From Alkalimarinus sediminis (GTDB taxonomy: Bacteria > Pseudomonadota > Gammaproteobacteria > Pseudomonadales > Oleiphilaceae), in assembly GCF_026427595.1 (NCBI RefSeq), contig NZ_CP101527.1, forward strand, positions 310,001 through 374,000: 64,000 nucleotides of DNA. The letters are read 5' to 3'. Within the stretch, counting starts at the first letter, position 1, and each line of letters begins with the position of its first letter. The notes under the pieces were generated by a model, which was not told the origin of the DNA, did no database searches, and saw only the letters and a program-made list of their open reading frames with translations. The translations under genes were made by a program, and so were the position numbers. Shown here in pieces: positions 25,189-36,014 of the stretch.

Positions 25189-26370
25189 ATGAAAGAGGAT
25201 ATTAACGATAAAACTAACCGTATAGATTCAACTGCTATTTCGGAGTTAAGCCATTTAAAGTTAATTTCACCCATTAAGTGGTTATTAGTGCTAGCCATTA
25301 TTTATACGCTTTATTTTGCACAATCCTTAATTCTTCTTTTTTTACTGACCGCTTTAGTTGCGTTGTTGTTAAACCCTTTGGTTTTATTTCTAAAGCGATT
25401 GTTTATTCCGCGAGCAGTGTCTGCTGTGGTTTTGCTGACCTTGCTAGTCATGCCGTTTTCATTTTTGAGTGTGGAGTTAGCCGAGCCTGCTCAAAAATGG
25501 GCAAAGCTGGTCCCTAAGTTGTCTGTTCACTTAAATGACCAAATTGATGTGTTTAGTAAAAAATTCAAGCTACATGAAGAGACCGAAAGAGAACAGCTAA
25601 AACAAAACGACACGTTAATGGATGAGGGGTTTGACTGGTTTGGATGGTTTTCTAAAGATACAGCAGAACAGGTCGCACCCTCTGTTGCGGATAGCAATAT
25701 CGTTGCTGACCGCCTAAAAGAGAGAAGCATGGGGGTTGCTATTAACCTGTTGAGTGCCACACCGATGATTATCGCTCAGGTATTATCGTGTTTTATTCTC
25801 ATATTGTTTTTATTGATTTTCAGCCCCGCATTATTTGATGCGTTTATTCAAAGCTTGCCAAGTGCTGAGAAAAAACAGAGGGCGGTACGCTTGGTGGGGG
25901 CCATTCAAAAAGAGTTATCTCGTTATATTATGACGGTCAGTGCTATCAATGTGGGATTAGGTATGGCAACGGCTGGCGCTTTACACTTAATTGGCATGGA
26001 TGACGCCCTGCTCTGGGGGGTGTTAGTGGGCTTGTTAAACTTTATGCCTTATCTGGGAGCGGCTATCGGTTCAGTGATATTGATTTTAGCGAGTGTTGTG
26101 CAGTTTGGTTTGGGGTGGGGAGTGTTAATGCCGGTCGGGATTTATTTAGCGCTGAACCTGATAGAGTCGCAGTTTATTACGCCGACCATTTTGGGGCGAA
26201 GAATGAATATTAATCCACTGGTTGTCATGTTGTGGTTGCTGACCTGCGCTTGGTTATGGGGTGTGGTGGGCGTTTTGTTGTCGGTTCCTTTATTGGTTTG
26301 TATCAAGCTAATCTTGGTTCAGTTGGGCGTTTGGCAAAATGCAGTCCGAGTGATTGAGTCTGGCGGTTAA
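25189..26370 (+). CDS. AI-2E family (PerM-like) membrane transporter
   Basis: A 393-residue integral membrane protein of the AI-2 exporter-like (PF01594) superfamily. The ATG at 25189 is preceded by AAAAAGGA and gives MKEDINDKTNRIDSTAISEL; an earlier in-frame start has no ribosome site. Four hydrophobic segments lie at about residues 33-90, followed by a soluble, charged helical region (about 100-195) and four more membrane segments. The conserved MDDALLWGVLVGLLNFMPYL motif, then GAAIG, is at about 275-300. Members exchange ions or small molecules, and AI-2 export is proven for few. Last gene before synteny resumes at gmk. Confidence 0.85.
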   Translation: MKEDINDKTNRIDSTAISELSHLKLISPIKWLLVLAIIYTLYFAQSLILLFLLTALVALLLNPLVLFLKRLFIPRAVSAVVLLTLLVMPFSFLSVELAEPAQKWAKLVPKLSVHLNDQIDVFSKKFKLHEETEREQLKQNDTLMDEGFDWFGWFSKDTAEQVAPSVADSNIVADRLKERSMGVAINLLSATPMIIAQVLSCFILILFLLIFSPALFDAFIQSLPSAEKKQRAVRLVGAIQKELSRYIMTVSAINVGLGMATAGALHLIGMDDALLWGVLVGLLNFMPYLGAAIGSVILILASVVQFGLGWGVLMPVGIYLALNLIESQFITPTILGRRMNINPLVVMLWLLTCAWLWGVVGVLLSVPLLVCIKLILVQLGVWQNAVRVIESGG

Positions 26371-26477
26371 TATTGAGGCTATGTCGCATTCTTACTACAA
26401 TGGCGTATAAAGTCGTACAGTTAATATAAGCGCGGCATAGTGATGACAGATAATGGTATAGTGACGACAGACATTGA

Positions 26478-27131
<654 letters not shown>

Positions 27132-27199
27132 GTGGGCATAGTTAGGTAAACTAGCCCGTTAATTTTTTGGTAATTAAGTATTTTAACCGGGGTTCCCTG

Positions 27200-27412
27200 A
27201 TGGCAAGAGTAACTGTAGAAGATTGTCTAGAAAACGTAGAAAATCGCTTTGAATTGATTATGGTCTCTACAAAAAGAGCTCGTCAGCTCGCAACGGGTGG
27301 AAAAGACCCTATGGTTGAGTGGGAAAACGACAAACCGACCGTGGTTGCGTTAAGAGAGATTGCAGAAGGGTTTATCGATAAGTCGATTCTGGATGATCAC
27401 GAAGTCGATTAA
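27200..27412 (+). CDS. rpoZ: RNA polymerase omega subunit
   Basis: A 70-residue subunit starting [20 protein letters not shown] at the ATG 27200, with the conserved [20 protein letters not shown] segment that contacts beta-prime. The longer in-frame reading from 27167 has no family support. It lies 68 bp after gmk, with a strong terminator following. Confidence 0.97.
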   Translation: MARVTVEDCLENVENRFELIMVSTKRARQLATGGKDPMVEWENDKPTVVALREIAEGFIDKSILDDHEVD

Positions 27413-27470
27413 TTTTTATTTGAAAAACCATGTAGTGTAATTATAGTATTCACTATATGGAGCGTTTATA

Positions 27471-27504
27471 AAAAAACCCGAATGTTCCGCATTCGGGTTT
27501 TTTT
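27471..27504 (+). terminator. Terminator after rpoZ
   Basis: AAAAAACCCGAATG - TTCCG - CATTCGGGTTTTTTT: 14-bp perfect arms and a T-run, 58 bp after the rpoZ stop. It separates gmk-rpoZ from spoT. Confidence 0.93.
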
Positions 27505-27687
27505 GTCTGGATGTATTGTTCTCAAGTAGATATAGTCCTGATAGTAGAAAAATTCTGTAGTGGATATAAGTTATAAGTAAATCTTCATTTAAATACTTCG
27601 AATATAATGAAACAGCAGTGTTGGATGTAACACGCTTTTCGAAGGTGTTGATTCGTTTTTTGTTTAGCCCAAGGGGCGGGAGTCTGT

Positions 27688-29832
27688 GTGCCAGATATTG
27701 ATGCTTTTACTGAAGGATTGAAAGAGTATCTGGATGATCAGGCAGTCAATTTGGTTAGACAGGCTTATATTTGCGCTGAAAAAGCCCATGAAGGCCAATT
27801 CCGAAGAAGTGGCGAGCCCTATATTATCCATCCTTTAGCGGTTGCTAAGATCCTTGCCGGTTTGCGCATGGACCCTCAAACACTCATGGCCGCATTGCTT
27901 CACGATGTTATTGAAGACACTGATGTGGCTAAAGAGGAGTTAGCGGCTCAGTTTGGCGATGTCGTTGCCGAGTTGGTTGATGGCGTCAGTAAACTAACCC
28001 AGATCGAGTTTAAGTCCAAAGCAGAAGCTCAGGCAGAAAACTTTCGTAAGATGACGTTGGCAATGGCCAAGGATATACGGGTTATTTTGGTTAAGTTGGC
28101 TGATAGACTCCACAATATGAGAACGCTCGGCCCTCTACACCCCGAAAAACGCCGCCGAATTGCTACCGAAACCCTCGATATTTATGCCCCAATTGCCAAT
28201 AGACTTGGCATCAACAGTATTCGAATTGAGTTAGAAGATCTTGGCTTTGCTGCGTTATACCCAATGCGGGCAAAATATATTCGCAAGGCTGTGCAGAACT
28301 TACGAGGTAACCACCAGGAAATTATTGGTGAGATCAAGCGGCGACTAGAAGAGAAGCTTTCGCAGCGAGACCTTGAAGGTGTGATTATCGGGCGGGAAAA
28401 GCACCTGAATAGCATCTATCAAAAAATGAAATATAAGCATAAATCGTTTCATGAAATTATGGATGTTTATGCGTTTAGAATTGTCACCGACAGCGAAGAT
28501 AGTTGCTACCGAATTCTGGGGGCAGTCCATAGCCTATACAAACCTTTACCCGGTCGGTTTAAAGACTATATAGCCATGCCTAAGGCGAACGGTTACCAGT
28601 CGTTGCACACCACTTTATTTGGTATGCATGTCAACATTGAAATACAAATCCGCACCAGTGAGATGGAAGCGCTCGCTAACAACGGTATTGCTGCCCATTG
28701 GCTATATAAATCAAGTTCACCAGATGTAGCCGCAGCCAGTCAGGTTAGAGTTGATCGTTGGGTCAAAGGCTTGATGGAGATGAGGGATCGGGCTGATGAC
28801 TCAATGGAGTTTATTGAAGACGTTAAGATAGACCTGTTCCCCGATGAGATTTACGTTTTTACACCAAAAGGTAAAATCTTGGAGCTGCCTGCGGGCGCCA
28901 CACCAGTTGACTTTGCCTATAGCATTCACACCGATGTAGGCAATGCATGTGTGGCATGCAGGGTGAATAAAGTTTTATCGCCTTTAAGTGTTCCGCTGCA
29001 GAGTGGTCAAACCATCGAGATCGTCACTGCACCAGGTGCCAAGCCTAGCATGTCATGGTTGAACTTTGTGGTAACGGGTAAGGCGAAAAGTGGTATACGT
29101 CACTTCTTGAAAGAGCAGAAGCAGAGTGAATCTTCTGAGTTGGGACGACTTCTGCTGAAAAAATCCCTCAACAGTTTTGGTAAAACGCTTTCAGATATTC
29201 CCGAAGAGCGGATTAAGCGCGTGGTTCAACATAATAAAGTCGGTAGCTTTGACGATATACTCGAAGAGATTGGACTTGGCAGCCGCATGTCATATATCGT
29301 GGCGAGGCAGTTAGTACCTGTTGAAGGGGATGAGGAAGAGCTCGAAATTTTACAGTCTGATGACAGTGAAAATGCATTGACCATCAAGGGCGCTGAAGGG
29401 TTGTTGGTTAGCTATGCGCATTGTTGTAAGCCGATTCCAGGGGACCCTATTGTCGGTATTATGGGTAGCGGCAGTGGCATGACCATTCATGCAGAAAGTT
29501 GTACTAAGTTGAGTTCAAAAGGTCGTAAGCAGCAAGACGGCAAAGAGCAGGGTGGCTGGGTTACGCTCGATTGGGCAAAAGATATTACTGATGAGTTTTC
29601 GGTTGAACTTAAAATTGGGCTAGAGCGTCACAGAGGTATTATTGCTGAAATAGCATCTGCGGTAACCCTAGCAGATGGCAACATCGAGAAAATCAATGTT
29701 GAAGAGCAAAATGCTCAGCTCAGCGTCATTAGCTTAGTGGTTCATGTCCAAGGACGAAGGCACCTTGCCCGTCTGATGCGGCGCATTAGAAATATGAAAG
29801 CGGTGATCAGTATCTCCCGCGTAAAAAACTAA
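27688..29832 (+). CDS. spoT: Bifunctional (p)ppGpp synthetase/hydrolase
   Basis: A 714-residue stringent-response enzyme. It starts at a GTG (27688) with GGGAG five bases upstream. The order is: HD hydrolase (QFRRSGEPYIIHPLAVAKIL; ALLHDVIEDTDV; LADRLHNMRTL at about residues 35-150), the RelA/SpoT synthetase domain (about 235-350; GRFKDYIAMPKANGYQSLHT), a TGS domain (about 390-450; EIYVFTPKGKILELPAGATP), a CC/ZFD-like region with SYAHCCKPIPGDPIVG, and an ACT domain at the C-terminus. The intact HD signature marks it as SpoT rather than RelA. Confidence 0.96.
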   Translation: MPDIDAFTEGLKEYLDDQAVNLVRQAYICAEKAHEGQFRRSGEPYIIHPLAVAKILAGLRMDPQTLMAALLHDVIEDTDVAKEELAAQFGDVVAELVDGVSKLTQIEFKSKAEAQAENFRKMTLAMAKDIRVILVKLADRLHNMRTLGPLHPEKRRRIATETLDIYAPIANRLGINSIRIELEDLGFAALYPMRAKYIRKAVQNLRGNHQEIIGEIKRRLEEKLSQRDLEGVIIGREKHLNSIYQKMKYKHKSFHEIMDVYAFRIVTDSEDSCYRILGAVHSLYKPLPGRFKDYIAMPKANGYQSLHTTLFGMHVNIEIQIRTSEMEALANNGIAAHWLYKSSSPDVAAASQVRVDRWVKGLMEMRDRADDSMEFIEDVKIDLFPDEIYVFTPKGKILELPAGATPVDFAYSIHTDVGNACVACRVNKVLSPLSVPLQSGQTIEIVTAPGAKPSMSWLNFVVTGKAKSGIRHFLKEQKQSESSELGRLLLKKSLNSFGKTLSDIPEERIKRVVQHNKVGSFDDILEEIGLGSRMSYIVARQLVPVEGDEEELEILQSDDSENALTIKGAEGLLVSYAHCCKPIPGDPIVGIMGSGSGMTIHAESCTKLSSKGRKQQDGKEQGGWVTLDWAKDITDEFSVELKIGLERHRGIIAEIASAVTLADGNIEKINVEEQNAQLSVISLVVHVQGRRHLARLMRRIRNMKAVISISRVKN

Positions 29833-29871
29833 TTTTTATAGTCAAAACAAAAAGCGAGTTTAGGAAGCACT

Positions 29872-30258
29872 ATGAGCAACAGATCTATTATTCGTACAGA
29901 TGATGCACCAAAGGCCATTGGTACTTACTCTCAGGCGGTAAAAGTCGGCCAAACGGTTTATTTGTCTGGCCAGATTCCATTAGACCCTGAATCAATGGAG
30001 TTGGTGCAAGGCGATATATCTGTTCAAATTCGTCGTGTATTTGACAACCTGCAAGCTGTCTGCAGAGCTGCCGGTGGTGAGTTGAAAGATATCGTGAAGC
30101 TCAATATCTTCTTAACTGATTTAGGTAACTTCGCCACAGTTAATGAGGTAATGGCAACGTACTTCCAAGAGCCTTACCCAGCAAGAGCCGCGGTTGAAGT
30201 GGCGGGTTTGCCAAAAGGTGCTCAAGTTGAAATGGACGCTGTCATGGTGGTGAGCTAG
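29872..30258 (+). CDS. ridA: RidA family reactive enamine/imine deaminase
   Basis: A 128-residue Rid protein that hydrolyses 2-aminoacrylate-type enamines made by PLP enzymes. The [20 protein letters not shown] start, the [11 protein letters not shown] segment, the catalytic Arg in [20 protein letters not shown] and the final EMDAVMV are canonical. AGGAAG precedes the ATG. It lies 39 bp after spoT and is likely cotranscribed. Confidence 0.95.
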   Translation: MSNRSIIRTDDAPKAIGTYSQAVKVGQTVYLSGQIPLDPESMELVQGDISVQIRRVFDNLQAVCRAAGGELKDIVKLNIFLTDLGNFATVNEVMATYFQEPYPARAAVEVAGLPKGAQVEMDAVMVVS

Positions 30259-30316
30259 TTTCTATTGTTAAACCGAAAAAAGATGCCAAGCCTGTTGTTT
30301 GCATTCAGCAGAGCAA

Positions 30317-30443
30317 ATAGGGTGCGCTTGCGCACCGAAGATTACTCCCCAAGCGATATACTTGGCTCATCAAAAGCCTTCTGGTTGATAAGGGTTGCAC
30401 CTTGTTACTCAGAAGCGTCAAATGGTGCGCAAGCACACCCATA
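30317..30443. repeat. Inverted pair of GGTGCGC-type REP palindromes
   Basis: ATAGGGTGCGCTTGCGCACC (30317-30336) and GGTGCGCAAGCACACCCATA (30424-30443) are inverted copies of one palindromic unit, 87 bp apart; a degenerate third (GAGTGCGCCCTATA) lies near 30476. The same unit recurs at 46233-46287 and in the array at 59.7-60.55 kb. It occupies the gap between ridA and the convergent Rossmann gene. Confidence 0.85.
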
Positions 30444-30537
30444 AGTGTGTCATAGCCTTGATATTGAGCGCCGCAGAGTGCGCCCTATAACCCCTAGGAG
30501 AGCGTTACTAAGGTATGGTTATTCGTTTTCTTGGGGG

Positions 30538-31443
30538 CTAATCAGCCCCTTTATGGGTAATTACCTTTATCATCTCTCTATAACCCTCTCTAAACGTTGG
30601 GTACTTAAACTTATACCCACTCTCTAACAAACGTTTGTTGCTACATTTCTTGCTGCCGGCTCTACGTTGTGCTTTACCTGGGGTGTTGTGCTGTGAGTTA
30701 AGGCTCCCATCTGCCGCGTCACGCTTGGCACTGTGAATGCCCAGTTCTTCGCTCATCCAGTTTACTAAATCATTCATACGAACAGGCTCGCAGTCGCTTG
30801 CGAGGTAGCAATCGGCAACCGTTGCACCGTTTATATCCTGCTCAATGAGATGGCGCAGTATTTGAACACAATCGTCCTCGTGAATTCGGTTGGTATAGGC
30901 AGTTGATTGGCTATTTGCCTGACCGCTTTTAACTTGTTCGAGAAGACGCGTGCGATGTCCGCCGTATATCCCCGAAAAACGAATGCTAGTAGCGGCGAAC
31001 GGGCTTGTATGGGCGACCTGTTCCGCCTCTAATAGACGTATGCCTGAAAAGCGTGAAGGTTTAACCGGAGATTCTTCATTTACCCATTGGTCATCATCTT
31101 GTGGGTAAACGCTGCTGCTCGATACGAAAAATATGCGTTTAGGTGTTAATGCTGTTCGTTTTAGTTCGTTGATTGTGTTGCGTAAACCCTCAACATAAAT
31201 TTGCCGGTAGGTCTCATCGTTAAAGCTGCCGGCGGTTAAGCAGTAAACCAGATAATCAACTGATGAAGGCAATTTATCTTCTAAGCTCAATGGGTCGGTG
31301 ACATCCACCGAAATGCCAGTAATTTCGCTAGGTAGATGTGTGATGTCTCTCTTTAAACCAAATACTCGGTGGCTTGGTGAGAGTGCTAAAGCCAGTTTGA
31401 GTCCGATATTACCGCAGCCGGCAATCACAATATTGTGGGCCAT
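30538..31443 (-). CDS. NAD-dependent epimerase/dehydratase-like Rossmann protein
   Basis: A 301-residue extended-SDR-like protein. The ATG at 31441-31443 gives MAHNIVIAGCGNIGLKLALA with the N-terminal GxGxxG motif and has GGAG about 10 bases upstream. Further segments are YLVYCLTAGSFNDETYRQIY, FFVSSSSVYPQDDDQWVNEE (SDR Ser/Tyr region) and RIHEDDCVQILRHLI. It resembles the YeeZ/SDR_e family. The substrate is unknown. Divergent from oxyR across a 78-bp gap. Confidence 0.8.
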   Translation of the reverse strand: MAHNIVIAGCGNIGLKLALALSPSHRVFGLKRDITHLPSEITGISVDVTDPLSLEDKLPSSVDYLVYCLTAGSFNDETYRQIYVEGLRNTINELKRTALTPKRIFFVSSSSVYPQDDDQWVNEESPVKPSRFSGIRLLEAEQVAHTSPFAATSIRFSGIYGGHRTRLLEQVKSGQANSQSTAYTNRIHEDDCVQILRHLIEQDINGATVADCYLASDCEPVRMNDLVNWMSEELGIHSAKRDAADGSLNSQHNTPGKAQRRAGSKKCSNKRLLESGYKFKYPTFREGYREMIKVITHKGAD

Positions 31444-31521
31444 TCGTTTTATTCTCCATTGCACTTGTCTGGTTCTGGAATTATCCTTGAAGGCCATATA
31501 AAGCCGCTAGTGAATAGGATT

Positions 31522-32454
31522 ATGACACTTACAGAACTCAAATATATTGTCACATTGGCGTCAGAAAAGCACTTTGGAAAAGCGGCTGAGAAGTGTTTCG
31601 TTAGTCAGCCGACACTGAGTGTGGCAGTTAAAAAGCTTGAAGAAGAGCTTGGTGTCGCGCTATTTGAGCGGAGCAAAGGACACATCACCGTAACAGAGCT
31701 CGGCCAGAAGCTGGTATTGCAAGCGCAGAAAGTGCTCGATCAGGCGAGGGTCATCAAGGATATTGCTCAGGAGGGTAAGAACCAGCTTTCAGCCCCCTTG
31801 CGTGTGGGAGCGATTTACACCATCGGGCCTTATCTATTCCCCCACTTGATGCCTGAATTGCGCAGAGCTGCGCCTTCGATGCCATTATATATTGAAGAAA
31901 ATTACACCAGAGTACTGAGCGAAAAACTAAGGCACTCTAGTTTAGACGTTATTGTCGTCGCACTGCCATTCGAAGAGCCCGAGGTGGTGACACTCCCTCT
32001 TTACGATGAGCCATTTGTGGTGCTTCTGCCAAAAGGACATCCGCTGACCGAGTTTGATGAGCTGAGCAGTAAACAGTTATTAAGTGACAACTTATTGTTA
32101 TTGGGGCCGGGTAACTGCTTTAGGGATCAAGTGCTTGAAAGCTGCCCTGAGCTTATGAATGCGGTGAACCTATCGAGTCAGGCCAATGACGGTGCGCAGA
32201 AACTGATTACTGAAGGTAGCTCAATTGAAACCATCCGCCATATGGTTGCCTCTGGCTTGGGGATTACGGTTCTGCCGGTTTCAGCTGCTGCTGTTGATCG
32301 TTATGGTAGCGATATGTTGGAGACAAGGCCTTTCGTAGCCCCTGTACCATACCGCACTGTCGGTCTTGCCTGGCGAGTGACGTTTCCTCGTCCTCAAGCG
32401 ATTGATATTGTAGCGATGGCGGCAGGGCAGTGTCGTGCCGTGACTCAGAGTTGA
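31522..32454 (+). CDS. oxyR: Hydrogen-peroxide-sensing LysR regulator OxyR
   Basis: A 310-residue LysR-type activator. The ATG at 31522 yields MTLTELKYIVTLASEKHFGK, the OxyR N-terminus; an earlier in-frame start adds residues with no counterpart. With this start the redox cysteines fall at residues 199 and 208 (GPGNCFRDQVLESCPEL), the same numbers as in E. coli OxyR, so the disulfide switch is intact. The HTH is at residues 1-60. It lies 4 bp upstream of recG, an arrangement also seen in Pseudomonas. Confidence 0.95.
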   Translation: MTLTELKYIVTLASEKHFGKAAEKCFVSQPTLSVAVKKLEEELGVALFERSKGHITVTELGQKLVLQAQKVLDQARVIKDIAQEGKNQLSAPLRVGAIYTIGPYLFPHLMPELRRAAPSMPLYIEENYTRVLSEKLRHSSLDVIVVALPFEEPEVVTLPLYDEPFVVLLPKGHPLTEFDELSSKQLLSDNLLLLGPGNCFRDQVLESCPELMNAVNLSSQANDGAQKLITEGSSIETIRHMVASGLGITVLPVSAAAVDRYGSDMLETRPFVAPVPYRTVGLAWRVTFPRPQAIDIVAMAAGQCRAVTQS

Positions 32455-32458
32455 ATAG

Positions 32459-34534
32459 ATGGCCACACTTGATGACGTTTCAGTAACCGCATTAAAAGGA
32501 GTGGGCGCCAGTCTGGCGTCAACGCTAGCCAAGCTCGGTATTGTCTCGGTGCAAGACCTGCTGTTTCATCTCCCTCATCGTTATCAAGATCGTACTCGTA
32601 TTCTACCCATTGCTAGCTTGAGAGTGGGTGATCAGGGAGTGATAGACGGAGAAGTGACGGATAGTAAGGTCGTGATGGGACGACGGCGGAGTTTACAGGT
32701 CACGCTAAGAGATGGCAGCGGAATGATCGTGCTGCGCTTTTTCCACTTTAATGCCGCGCAAAAGCAACAGATGTCAGTTGGGGTTAGATTGCGTTGTTTT
32801 GGCGAGATCAGGCGCGGAAGAGCAGGGCTTGAGATCTATCACCCTGAATATAAGCTGGTATCTGATGAGTCGTTAACCCCAGTAGAAGATATGTTAACAC
32901 CGGTTTACCCGCTCACTGAAGGTATTCAGCAAAATCGTATCCGCAGCCTATGTCAGCAAGCGTTAAGCTGGCTTGATCGATATGAAATTAAGGACTGGCT
33001 ACCGGAATCGATCCGTGAGAATTATCAGTTTCTTAATATTAATGACGCGATACGGTTTCTGCACCACCCACCTGTAGATGCCAATCAGCATCAACTAATA
33101 GAGGGTGCACATATTTGTCAGCAGCGCCTTATCTTTGAGGAGCTATTGGCGCATCACTTTAGTCTGCTGCGGCTGAGGCGAGAGGTTCAGTCTCATAAAG
33201 CTATTCCACTTCCGCATGTCAGCGATCTTGAAGCAGGGCTTTTGGAGCCGTTACCTTTTACGTTAACCAACGCGCAACAGCATGTTGCTGATGAAATTAA
33301 GTCAGATATTCAGAAATCCATTCCGATGTTGCGTTTGGTGCAAGGGGATGTGGGGTCGGGTAAAACCATTGTGGCGGCTATTGCTGCTGCCCAGGCGGTC
33401 GGTAATCACTGTCAGATTGCGCTCATGGCACCCACAGAGATCTTAGCAGAGCAGCATTGGATCAATTTTCAACAGTGGTTTGAACCCTTGGGTCTATCGA
33501 TGGCTTGGTTGTCAGGAAAAACCAAGGGTAAGCAACGTACAGAGGCGTTGGACAAGATTGCGTCAGGAGAGGCGAGTATTGTAATCGGCACCCACGCACT
33601 GTTTCAGCCAGAGGTGAAGTTTCATAAGCTGGCGATGGTGGTTATTGATGAGCAGCACCGTTTTGGTGTGCATCAGCGGTTAGCATTAAAGGATAAAGGT
33701 GCGCTAGGTGGCTTTGTACCTCATCAGCTGATTATGACTGCAACCCCAATCCCCAGAACGTTGGCGATGAGTGCCTATGCAGATTTAGATACCTCGGTTA
33801 TTGATGAGCTGCCACCTGGACGGCAACCCATAGAAACTGTGGTTATCTCAGATGCTCGACGTGATCAGGTCATTAGTCGAGTAAGAGAGGCCTGTTTAGA
33901 AGGGCGTCAGGCATACTGGGTATGTACGTTGGTAGAAGAGTCAGAAGCGTTGCAGTGCCAGGCCGCAGAAGTGACAGCTGCAACGTTAACCGAGCAGCTG
34001 CCCGATTTGAAGGTGGGGTTAGTGCACGGGCGAATGAAAGCCAAAGATAAATCTGCGGTTATGGATGCTTTCAAGCAGGGGCAGTTAGATCTACTGGTAG
34101 CAACAACCGTCATTGAAGTGGGTGTGGATGTACCTAATGCCTCGCTGATTATTATTGAAAACCCTGAGCGGCTAGGGCTAGCACAGCTTCACCAGCTTAG
34201 AGGTCGTGTAGGGCGAGGTGATACGGCAAGTTATTGTGTGCTCATGTACCATCCTCCACTGTCGCAAAATGGTAAGGAGCGACTAAAAGTGATGCGTGAG
34301 AGCAATAATGGGTTTGTCATTGCCGAAAAAGATTTAGAGCTGCGTGGGCCGGGTGAAGTGCTAGGTACCCGACAAACCGGTTTAATGCAGTTTCGACTGG
34401 CAGAACTGGAGCGCGATAAAGCCTGGTTGCCAGAAGTGAAAAAGTTAGCCCCTGCCTTGATGAATGACCCTGTTTTGGTCGATGCGTTAATTGAACGTTG
34501 GTTAGGCAATAGTGTGCAATATGGAGCGGTTTAG
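32459..34534 (+). CDS. recG: ATP-dependent DNA helicase RecG
   Basis: A 691-residue branched-DNA helicase that remodels stalled forks and Holliday junctions. The wedge/OB domain (residues 1-190; LLFHLPHRYQDRTRILPIAS) is followed by helicase domains with Walker A LVQGDVGSGKTIVAA at about 297, DEQHRFGVHQR (motif II), TATPIPRTLAMSAYADLDTS (motif III), and ENPERLGLAQLHQLRGRVGR (motif VI). The C-terminal LRGPGEVLGTRQTGLMQFRL is the RecG signature. Confidence 0.97.
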   Translation: MATLDDVSVTALKGVGASLASTLAKLGIVSVQDLLFHLPHRYQDRTRILPIASLRVGDQGVIDGEVTDSKVVMGRRRSLQVTLRDGSGMIVLRFFHFNAAQKQQMSVGVRLRCFGEIRRGRAGLEIYHPEYKLVSDESLTPVEDMLTPVYPLTEGIQQNRIRSLCQQALSWLDRYEIKDWLPESIRENYQFLNINDAIRFLHHPPVDANQHQLIEGAHICQQRLIFEELLAHHFSLLRLRREVQSHKAIPLPHVSDLEAGLLEPLPFTLTNAQQHVADEIKSDIQKSIPMLRLVQGDVGSGKTIVAAIAAAQAVGNHCQIALMAPTEILAEQHWINFQQWFEPLGLSMAWLSGKTKGKQRTEALDKIASGEASIVIGTHALFQPEVKFHKLAMVVIDEQHRFGVHQRLALKDKGALGGFVPHQLIMTATPIPRTLAMSAYADLDTSVIDELPPGRQPIETVVISDARRDQVISRVREACLEGRQAYWVCTLVEESEALQCQAAEVTAATLTEQLPDLKVGLVHGRMKAKDKSAVMDAFKQGQLDLLVATTVIEVGVDVPNASLIIIENPERLGLAQLHQLRGRVGRGDTASYCVLMYHPPLSQNGKERLKVMRESNNGFVIAEKDLELRGPGEVLGTRQTGLMQFRLAELERDKAWLPEVKKLAPALMNDPVLVDALIERWLGNSVQYGAV

Positions 34535-34599
34535 CTATAGTTGATCTAAACTAATATAAAGATCCATGAATTCCAGAAAGTGCGAGAGCAGAATACAAC

Positions 34600-35991
34600 A
34601 TGATTCCTAGTGCAGTGAGTAAAACAATTGAAAACAATAGCGGGGCGTCCTCTACCGCAGTAGATGTCTCGCAACTCTCCCTGATTGAACCTCAGCAGGC
34701 TCAACAAGATAAAATCGTTAAAATGGTGCTAATGCACGATGTGCTTGGTCGAATGCAGGTTATTCTTCCGGCAAACTGTCTACTTGATGTAGATACACTC
34801 AATACTCGCTTAGGGCGTGATTTGGTCGCGCTTGCGCCCGATGACCTTGATAGTTTAAGAGCAAAGTACAGTTTAAGTTCGATTCCTGCTCTACCTGGAA
34901 TTACCGGTTTGCCGGCAGTGGTAGATGAAGCTGTGCTCGAAATGGACTCTGTATATTTAGAATCTGGCGAACAGGGCAAACTGATTCAGTTTGACCAAAA
35001 TGTATTCTCCGACTTGCTAGCAGACGCGCGACAAGAGTCATTTGCCGTGCCTATTGCGAGTATTGATCTTAATCGAGGTGATACATCGCAAGATCTGGAA
35101 CAGATTCATGATGCCATTAAAAAGTTCACTTACTTGCGAATTCAGCAGCGACTTGAAGACACCTTAGAGGTGCCACCTCTACCTCAAACGGCGCAGAAGA
35201 TTATTCATCTGCGAGTTGACCCAGAGGCCGGTATTAATGACCTTGCAGATATTGTCGAATCTGACCCGAGTCTGTCGGCTCAAGTGGTGAGTTGGGCATC
35301 TTCTTCGTTTTACTCTGCGCCTGGAAAAATAAAATCAGTGCATGATGCCATTATGCGGGTGTTGGGTTTTGATTTGGTGATGAACTTGTCGATGGGTTTG
35401 GCATTGGGACGAACCCTTCAGCTACCCAAAGAGCAGCCTGAAGGTTATGAACCCTATTGGCAGCAGTCTATGTGGATGGCTACCGCTACCGGCGCATTGA
35501 TTAATATGATCCCAAGAGAGCATCGCCCAGGGTTTGGTCTGGCGTACCTTTCGGGGCTACTTCATAACTTCGGTTATCTGGTATTGGCACACGTATTTCC
35601 TCCGCATTTCTCGCTGATGTGCCGTTATATTGAAGCCAACCCTCATGTCGATTCTGCTTATGTCGAGCACTTCTTATTGGGCATCACCCGAGAGCAGGTG
35701 GGTAGTAAGCTAATGGCAGTATGGAATATGCCTGAAGAGGTTATTATCGCGTTGAGGCACCAGAAAAATGGTGAGTTTGACGGGGTCAACTCAGACTTTG
35801 CAAATATACTCTATATTGCCCGCAACTTACTAAGCGAGCGTGGCCTATGGGTAGGGCCTGCTCAGCCAATTCCACCAGAGCTGTATGAGCGTTTGCAGTT
35901 GGACCCTGAAAAGGCCGAAGAGGCAATCGATGAGCTGATTGCCGCAAAAGATGAAATTCTGAAAATGGCCGGTATGTTAGAGGGTGAATAA
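34600..35991 (+). CDS. HDOD domain protein with YbaK-like N-terminal domain
   Basis: A 463-residue cytoplasmic signalling-type protein. Residues 40-150 resemble a YbaK/aminoacyl-tRNA-deacylase-like fold (MVLMHDVLGRMQVILPANCL). Residues 190-400 form an HDOD domain (VPPLPQTAQKIIHLRVDPEA; VESDPSLSAQVVSWASSSFY; LSGLLHNFGYLVLAHVFPPH). HDOD proteins act in regulation of motility, stress and c-di-GMP-linked outputs, usually without proven catalysis. It follows recG by 65 bp, in the same place as the HDOD gene of P. aeruginosa as I recall. Confidence 0.85.
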   Translation: MIPSAVSKTIENNSGASSTAVDVSQLSLIEPQQAQQDKIVKMVLMHDVLGRMQVILPANCLLDVDTLNTRLGRDLVALAPDDLDSLRAKYSLSSIPALPGITGLPAVVDEAVLEMDSVYLESGEQGKLIQFDQNVFSDLLADARQESFAVPIASIDLNRGDTSQDLEQIHDAIKKFTYLRIQQRLEDTLEVPPLPQTAQKIIHLRVDPEAGINDLADIVESDPSLSAQVVSWASSSFYSAPGKIKSVHDAIMRVLGFDLVMNLSMGLALGRTLQLPKEQPEGYEPYWQQSMWMATATGALINMIPREHRPGFGLAYLSGLLHNFGYLVLAHVFPPHFSLMCRYIEANPHVDSAYVEHFLLGITREQVGSKLMAVWNMPEEVIIALRHQKNGEFDGVNSDFANILYIARNLLSERGLWVGPAQPIPPELYERLQLDPEKAEEAIDELIAAKDEILKMAGMLEGE

Positions 35992-36014
35992 CGCGTTGTT
36001 ATTTACCTTTTGTA

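Noticed and set aside
27603-27608. TATAAT as the spoT promoter -10
   Set aside because: No convincing -35 element at the right distance, so it was not listed as a feature.
31435-31521. N-terminal extension of OxyR
   Set aside because: With the start at 31522 the redox cysteines fall on 199 and 208 as in E. coli, and the extension overlaps the divergent gene.
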